From Bryobacteraceae bacterium (lineage in GTDB: Bacteria > Acidobacteriota > Terriglobia > Bryobacterales > Bryobacteraceae), in the NCBI GenBank assembly GCA_030044325.1, contig JASHWA010000493.1, positions 1 to 18,585 on the forward strand: a stretch of 18,585 nucleotides of DNA, given 5' to 3'. The notes under the pieces are model-generated. The model worked only from the letters and a program-made list of their open reading frames with translations. It ran no database searches and was not told the origin of the DNA. The position numbers and the translations under genes are program-made. Of the stretch, positions 15,014 to 18,585 are shown piece after piece; positions within the stretch are counted from its first letter, which is position 1; the number at the start of each line of letters is the position of its first letter.

Positions 15014-15967
15014 TCAAGAGAAGAAGATTTTCCATGTGGTGACAACCAGGGCGTGGGTGACCATCGGCGCGCGGATGCTGCGCGCCTGGCGGAACGCGAG
15101 GCCGCAGGCGAGCCCCAATAACAACGCCATCGCGGCCATGCGGAAATTGGGGAAGGCGTGATACCAGAGGTGCGCGGAGGCGAAGATGGCGGAGGCGACA
15201 ATCAGGCCGGCCCATTCGCTGCGCAGCCATGCGGTAAGCCATTGCTGTAAAAGGCCGCGGAAGAAGAATTCCTCGCCGAGAGCGAGGACCCAGAGCGTTC
15301 CGAAGAAGGTGGCGACGGCGACGTAGGAGGTCCACGGGGTCGCCGCGGGGAGATGCGGTTTTGCGAAACGAACCCACCAGGCGAGCGCGGCGGCGAACGG
15401 CACAAACCCTAGGAAATAAAGCGCGCCGATCTTCCATTCGCGCGATTTTGGCCAGAAACCGAATCCAACTCCGGGGGGTCGCCGGATGCTGACCATGGCG
15501 AACAGGCCCGTCCGGAACCACATCACCTGGGCGAGCGCGTCGAGCGGCAGGCGCGGGTTCGGGCGCGGATAAAGCGAATAGAGGATGCGCGAAAGCCAGA
15601 CTACCGCGACGAAAACGAGGAACAGAATGTCGGATGCGGGGGTACGGGGGAGCAAAAGGTACCAGAACGAGGCTGCGGCCGCGAGTCCCGCGATCCAGAA
15701 AAACGCCCGCCATTGAAACGCGTGGAATGCGAGCGCGGCCTGGCTGTAAGGAGCGAGCGCGGCGGCGACCAGCGCCAGCGCGAGCACTAAAGATGGGAGC
15801 TTCTCGATGCGCATCCGGACGCGCTCGACCCCCAGCGCGTAGAAGAAGGCGGCTTCCATTAAAAACGCCGGCAGAGCCTTGAGCGCGACGCTCCAGGGGA
15901 TATTCTGGTGGAGTGCGTAGAGGCAGCCGGCAAGCGTGCAGGCCGCCCAGACTAACGGCAGGAGCAT
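15014..15967 (-). CDS. CPBP family intramembrane metalloprotease (CAAX/Abi type)
   Basis: A polytopic membrane protein of 317 residues with the CPBP (formerly CAAX protease/Abi) domain in its second half. Eukaryotic Rce1 relatives cut prenylated proteins; bacterial members have varied roles, including bacteriocin self-immunity. Motif 1 is GEEFFFRG (231-238) with Glu 232, Glu 233 and Arg 237. Motif 2 is FASAH (262-266), followed by the third-motif region with His 305 (PMVTHALVV). The Asn often found four residues after this last His is replaced by Val, which is worth noting for activity. At least seven hydrophobic segments precede or surround the motifs. I start it at ATG 15967 because hydrophobic sequence begins there; the frame is open to an upstream start at 16069, but that extension would translate the hairpin at 15975-15997. 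No Shine-Dalgarno sequence is apparent. It stands alone between convergent manA and divergent sigma factor. Confidence 0.88.
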   Translation of the reverse strand: MLLPLVWAACTLAGCLYALHQNIPWSVALKALPAFLMEAAFFYALGVERVRMRIEKLPSLVLALALVAAALAPYSQAALAFHAFQWRAFFWIAGLAAAASFWYLLLPRTPASDILFLVFVAVVWLSRILYSLYPRPNPRLPLDALAQVMWFRTGLFAMVSIRRPPGVGFGFWPKSREWKIGALYFLGFVPFAAALAWWVRFAKPHLPAATPWTSYVAVATFFGTLWVLALGEEFFFRGLLQQWLTAWLRSEWAGLIVASAIFASAHLWYHAFPNFRMAAMALLLGLACGLAFRQARSIRAPMVTHALVVTTWKIFFS

Positions 15968-15974
15968 TCGAAGT

Positions 15975-15997
15975 GACAGCCGGCCAGACCGGCTGTC
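15975..15997. repeat. perfect 9-bp hairpin in the CPBP/ECF divergent gap
   Basis: GACAGCCGG (15975-15983), loop CCAGA, CCGGCTGTC (15989-15997). It begins 7 nt upstream of the CPBP start, so in a minus-strand transcript it would occupy the ribosome-binding position. There is no adjacent T run, so it is not a classical terminator. It resembles a REP-like dispersed hairpin; a role in shielding the CPBP start is possible. Confidence 0.5.
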
Positions 15998-16059
15998 CCA
16001 CAGGGTATCACACGGCCGCGTAACCATTTCCGGGCGCGACGGTAATCCCTTACAAGAAC

Positions 16060-16638
16060 GTGAACGCAACCGGGCAGGTTACGGACAACGCGGTGATGGC
16101 GCGGGTGGCGAGCGGAGAGGTTGCCAAGATGGCGGTGCTTTTCGAGCGCCATCATCGGGCGCTGTACCGCTACTTCATCTCGATGAACCGCAATCGCGAG
16201 TTGTCGGAAGACCTGGTGCAGGACGTATTCTTCCGGATGCTGCGGTACCGGGCGAGCTATGACGCGAATCAATCGTTCACGGCGTGGATGTACCAGATCG
16301 CGCGCAACGCCAACGTCGATCAGGCGCAGAAGCGCAAGGCGGAAGTGGTGGGAATCGACGAATTCGACGACCGGCGGGCGGAGCCGGCAAGCGCGGCGCC
16401 GGGGCCGGAGGAGATCGCAGCGAAGGGACAGAATATCGCGCTGCTCAAGCGCGCGCTCGAGCGGCTGCCGGACGACAAGCGCGAGATTCTGGTGCTCAGC
16501 CGGTTCAACGATTTGAAGTACGAAGAGATCGCGGCGATGTTGGGATGCGAAACGGGAACGGTGAAGGTGCGCGTGTTCCGGGCGATGCGGGCGCTCGAGC
16601 GGGTTTATTTCGCGCTCCAGAAGGAGAAATCGGCATGA
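16060..16638 (+). CDS. ECF-type RNA polymerase sigma factor
   Basis: A 192-residue group 4 (extracytoplasmic function) sigma factor that redirects RNA polymerase to a small set of promoters, often its own operon. Region 2 covers about 22-92: ELSEDLVQDVFFRMLRYR and SFTAWMYQIARNANVDQ are the characteristic 2.2-2.4 sequences. A variable linker rich in Ala, Pro and Glu follows (about 100-125). Region 4 (about 127-182) has LERLPDDKREILVLSRF and the helix-turn-helix LKYEEIAAMLGCETGTVKVRVFRAMRAL. Region 3 is absent, as expected. The start is GTG 16060 with a weak ribosome site. The stop overlaps the start of the anti-sigma gene in ATGA, so the two are translationally coupled. The likely operon continues with the anti-sigma factor and the DUF4097 protein. 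Confidence 0.94.
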   Translation: MNATGQVTDNAVMARVASGEVAKMAVLFERHHRALYRYFISMNRNRELSEDLVQDVFFRMLRYRASYDANQSFTAWMYQIARNANVDQAQKRKAEVVGIDEFDDRRAEPASAAPGPEEIAAKGQNIALLKRALERLPDDKREILVLSRFNDLKYEEIAAMLGCETGTVKVRVFRAMRALERVYFALQKEKSA

Positions 16639-17468
16639 CCAGCCCTATGAGTTGCGATGACGCGAAGGGACTGTTCGCGGAATATTGGAGCGGCTCGCTC
16701 GGCGAGCGGGAGGAGATTGCATTTGAGGCGCACATCGCCCAATGCGAGGCCTGCCGGAGGGATGCGGACCAGCTGGGAGCGCTGTGGCGGAATCTGGAGC
16801 TGATTCCGGCCGAGGAGCCGGGGCCGGGCGTGCGGGCGCGCTTCTACGATTCGCTCGCGGCGTTCCGCCAGGGGATGGAATCGGCGCCCAAGAGATCGTT
16901 ACGGGACCGGCTGATGGCGCTGTGGCCCGCGCAGCCGGCCTGGCAAATGGCGATCAGCTTCGCGCTGCTGGTGATCGGGGTGGGCGCGGGCTATGAACTG
17001 CGGCCGGGCGCGGCGAAAATCGCGCCGGACGGGCAGGAGAGTTCGCAAATCGCGCAGCTGCGTGGAGAAATCGGAAATATGCGTCAAATGGTGGCTTTAT
17101 CTTTGCTGCAGCAGCAATCGGCGGGCGAACGGCTGCGGGGGGTGAGCTACGCCTACCAGGTGCCGGCGTCGGATACGCAGATGCTTTCGGCGCTGCTGGC
17201 GACGGTGAACACGGATCCGAATGTGAACGTCAGGCTGGCGGCGGTGGATGCGCTGCGCGCCTTCGGATCGAGTCCGGTGATGCGGACCGCGGTGATTCAG
17301 TCGATCCGCAAGCAGGACCAGCCGATGGTGCAGATCGAGCTGATCGACCTGCTGGTGGATCTGCACGAGACGGATGCGCGGCCGGAGCTCGAAAAAATCG
17401 CGGCGGATGGGCAGATCAACGAAGCGGTGCGGGAGCACGCGAAGGTCGCGATGGAGAAGTTGCGGTAG
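16635..17468 (+). CDS. zinc-finger anti-sigma factor with HEAT-like C-terminal domain
   Basis: Probable membrane anti-sigma factor for the ECF sigma encoded immediately upstream. The 277 residues begin with a zf-HC2-type anti-sigma domain: Cys 7, then His 33, Cys 37 and Cys 40 (HIAQCEAC). This is the His-x3-Cys-x2-Cys ZAS signature that binds zinc and holds the sigma factor in the cytoplasm. One membrane helix spans about 103-120. A predicted coiled-coil stretch (about 135-165) and an alpha-helical HEAT-repeat-like domain (about 180-277, with NVNVRLAAVDALRAFG, MVQIELIDLLVDLHE and NEAVREHAKVAMEKL) would then be on the periplasmic side. ATG 16635 has AAGGAG at 16621-16626 with an 8-nt spacer and overlaps the sigma stop by 4 nt. 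The HEAT-like sensor end is inferred from helix pattern only. Confidence 0.88.
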   Translation: MTSPMSCDDAKGLFAEYWSGSLGEREEIAFEAHIAQCEACRRDADQLGALWRNLELIPAEEPGPGVRARFYDSLAAFRQGMESAPKRSLRDRLMALWPAQPAWQMAISFALLVIGVGAGYELRPGAAKIAPDGQESSQIAQLRGEIGNMRQMVALSLLQQQSAGERLRGVSYAYQVPASDTQMLSALLATVNTDPNVNVRLAAVDALRAFGSSPVMRTAVIQSIRKQDQPMVQIELIDLLVDLHETDARPELEKIAADGQINEAVREHAKVAMEKLR

Positions 17469-17503
17469 ATTCTTAAAAATGGAACGAGGGGCGGGCTAAA
17501 AAA

Positions 17504-18307
17504 ATGAAAAAAACAAAAATGAAATGGATGGTGCTGGCGGGAGCGGCGGTGAGCGCGATGGCGCTCGCGCAGGATTCGGAGAATCGGGTGACGGTGGCGT
17601 TCAGCAATCCGAACCGGCCGCGGGTGCTGGTGGTGAATCAGGTTCAGGGAAGCGTCGCGGTTCGCGGCTATAACGGCAAGGACGCGATCATCGAAGGCAG
17701 CCATGTCGGCGAGCGGAGGCGCGATTCCGACGGCCACGGGGGCATGCACAGGATCGATCAGCCGGGGGGGATGGATATCACCGAAAACGACAACACCATC
17801 ACGATCCACGGCGACTTTATGCATTCGTCCAATATCACCGTGCAGGTTCCGGTGGAGACGTCGCTCAAGCTGAAGACCGTGAACGGCGGGAAAATTTCGG
17901 TGGAAGGCGTCAGCGGAGACGTCGAAGCGGACAACACCAACGGATCGGTGGTCGTCACGGATGTGTCGGGATCAGTGGTGGCCAGCTCCACCAACGGAAA
18001 AGTGACGGTTTCATTGACCAAAGTCACGCCCAATAAGAGCATGAGCTTTTCGTCGATGAACGGGACGGTGGACGTGACTCTGCCGGCGGACACGAAAGCG
18101 AATCTGCGCATGCGCACCGACAATGGCGAGATCTGGAGCGATTTCGACGTGAAAGTGGACGGCGCGCGTCCATCGCAGAGCATCGACACCAGGGAGGGGC
18201 ACCATCGCATCCGCATCGACAAGACGATCTACGGGTCGATCAACGGGGGTGGTCCGGAGATCCAGTTGGTGACGTTCAACGGAAGTATTTTTCTGCGTAA
18301 GAAGTGA
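17504..18307 (+). CDS. secreted DUF4097-type beta-strand repeat protein
   Basis: A 267-residue exported protein. The signal peptide has a basic start (MKKTKMK), a hydrophobic core and probable cleavage after MALAQ near residue 23. The mature part is dominated by regularly spaced short strands with alternating Asn/Gly and Val (VNGGKISVEGVSGDVEADN, TNGSVVVTDVSGSVVASS, TNGKVTVSL, MNGTVDVTLPADTKANL), the pattern of DUF4097 'putative adhesin' beta-helix-like domains. The biochemical role of the family is unclear. It starts 35 nt after the anti-sigma gene with GAGGGG at 17486-17491 (12-nt spacer), so it is very likely the third gene of the ECF operon and a candidate target of that sigma factor. It ends before a strong hairpin at 18309-18360. 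Confidence 0.85.
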   Translation: MKKTKMKWMVLAGAAVSAMALAQDSENRVTVAFSNPNRPRVLVVNQVQGSVAVRGYNGKDAIIEGSHVGERRRDSDGHGGMHRIDQPGGMDITENDNTITIHGDFMHSSNITVQVPVETSLKLKTVNGGKISVEGVSGDVEADNTNGSVVVTDVSGSVVASSTNGKVTVSLTKVTPNKSMSFSSMNGTVDVTLPADTKANLRMRTDNGEIWSDFDVKVDGARPSQSIDTREGHHRIRIDKTIYGSINGGGPEIQLVTFNGSIFLRKK

Positions 18308-18308
18308 T

Positions 18309-18375
18309 CACGCGCTACACGCCCCACCAGCGTGTGGTGTATAGCGCCCCAAAGCGCGTGGCGACTCTTTTCTCT
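18309..18375 (+). terminator. strong compound hairpin with T-rich tail ending the ECF operon
   Basis: CACGCGCT (18309-18316) pairs perfectly with AGCGCGTG (18353-18360). Within it ACACGC (18317-18322) pairs with GCGTGT (18330-18335) across a 7-nt loop. GCGCTA (18312-18317) with TAGCGC (18342-18347) is an alternative middle stem. A T-rich tract, CTCTTTTCTCTT, follows at 18365-18376. It lies 1 nt after the DUF4097 stop codon. Size and the offset T tract make it either a terminator or a REP-like element used as one. Confidence 0.5.
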
Positions 18376-18403
18376 TGACTCTCCAAAGGAATTTTAATAT
18401 TCT
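18375..18403 (+). promoter_or_regulatory. candidate sigma-70 promoter for the second receptor gene
   Basis: TTGACT (18375-18380, 5 of 6 to the -35 consensus), exactly 17 nt, then TATTCT (18398-18403, 4 of 6 to the -10 consensus). Transcription would start near 18410, giving a leader of about 48 nt before ATG 18458. Confidence 0.5.
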
Positions 18404-18457
18404 GCTCCCAATCAGCGGGTTGTCTCGAACCGCAACACGTTTAAGGAGAAGCGGTCT

Positions 18458-18585
18458 ATGTTTCGATCGTGGTTGCTTGGTTGCGCGATTTTCTCCGTTT
18501 TCGGCTTGTTGTACGGACAGGTGCCCACCGGATCGATTTCGGGCACAGTCACGGATGCCTCGGGTGCGCTGGTTCCGAACGCCAC
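18458..18585 (+). CDS. start of a second Oar-like receptor, 3' end cut by window edge
   Basis: Forty-two codons are visible. They encode a signal peptide (MFRSWLLG..., cleavage after a YGQ near residue 21) and then VPTGSISGTVTDASGALVPNA, the first strands of a carboxypeptidase-regulatory-like (CarboxypepD_reg) domain. In acidobacteria this N-terminus is the usual beginning of very large Oar-like TonB-dependent receptors such as the one cut at the left window edge. AAGGAGAA at 18443-18450 with a 7-nt spacer is a strong ribosome binding site, and a sigma-70-like promoter lies upstream. A different protein carrying the same domain cannot be excluded from so short a piece. Confidence 0.8.
   Translation, partial: MFRSWLLGCAIFSVFGLLYGQVPTGSISGTVTDASGALVPNA

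Noticed and set aside
15014..16638. Abortive-infection or bacteriocin-immunity system around the CPBP protease
   Set aside because: The 'Abi' family name alone is not evidence; no toxin, bacteriocin or defence partner is nearby and the neighbours are manA and an ECF sigma operon.

Overview
The window looks like chromosomal DNA of an Acidobacteriota bacterium, probably the Bryobacterales/Solibacter side of the phylum. The grounds are inference from content, not a database match: GC-rich coding DNA, parts of two very large Oar-like TonB-dependent receptors (one cut by each window edge), a hybrid kinase with a two-component-regulator propeller, and an ECF sigma / zinc-finger-HEAT anti-sigma / DUF4097 cluster. 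No rRNA, tRNA, CRISPR array, transposase or phage gene was seen.

Layout. 1-2829 (+) is the 3' part of an Oar-like outer-membrane receptor, followed by a small secreted protein (2977-3414, +). Converging on it with no spacer is an M50 site-2-type protease with CBS domains (3415-4530, -), which is divergent from a single-domain rhodanese (4629-4961, +). A 472-base gap (4962-5433) holds hairpins, short intergenic repeats and one doubtful basic mini-ORF. Three genes then run on the minus strand: a GT-C-type membrane glycosyltransferase (5434-7017), a 1177-residue hybrid sensor kinase (6977-10510) and a primary-type sigma-70 factor without region 1.1 (10644-12113). Divergent from these is a plus-strand metabolic group: coaD (12393-12866), a class I aminotransferase (12981-14165) and a type I mannose-6-phosphate isomerase overlapping it by 4 nt (14162-14938). 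A CPBP membrane protease (15014-15967, -) comes next. It is divergent from an ECF sigma factor (16060-16638), its probable anti-sigma factor with a HEAT-like tail (16635-17468), and a secreted DUF4097 beta-strand protein (17504-18307). A strong hairpin and a sigma-70-like promoter precede the start of a second Oar-like receptor (18458 to the window end).

How the genes may work together. The clearest functional unit is the ECF sigma / anti-sigma / DUF4097 run, an envelope-signalling module in which a zinc-binding membrane anti-sigma should hold the sigma factor. The aminotransferase and ManA are translationally coupled. The kinase and glycosyltransferase overlap and are probably co-transcribed. 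The rest looks like ordinary housekeeping or envelope genes.

The most unusual non-coding signal is a set of short dispersed elements confined to gaps. Chief among them is a 25-nt hairpin motif present at 5299-5323 and 12926-12950 that differs by a compensatory base-pair change. I do not see a clearly new defence or mobile system here.
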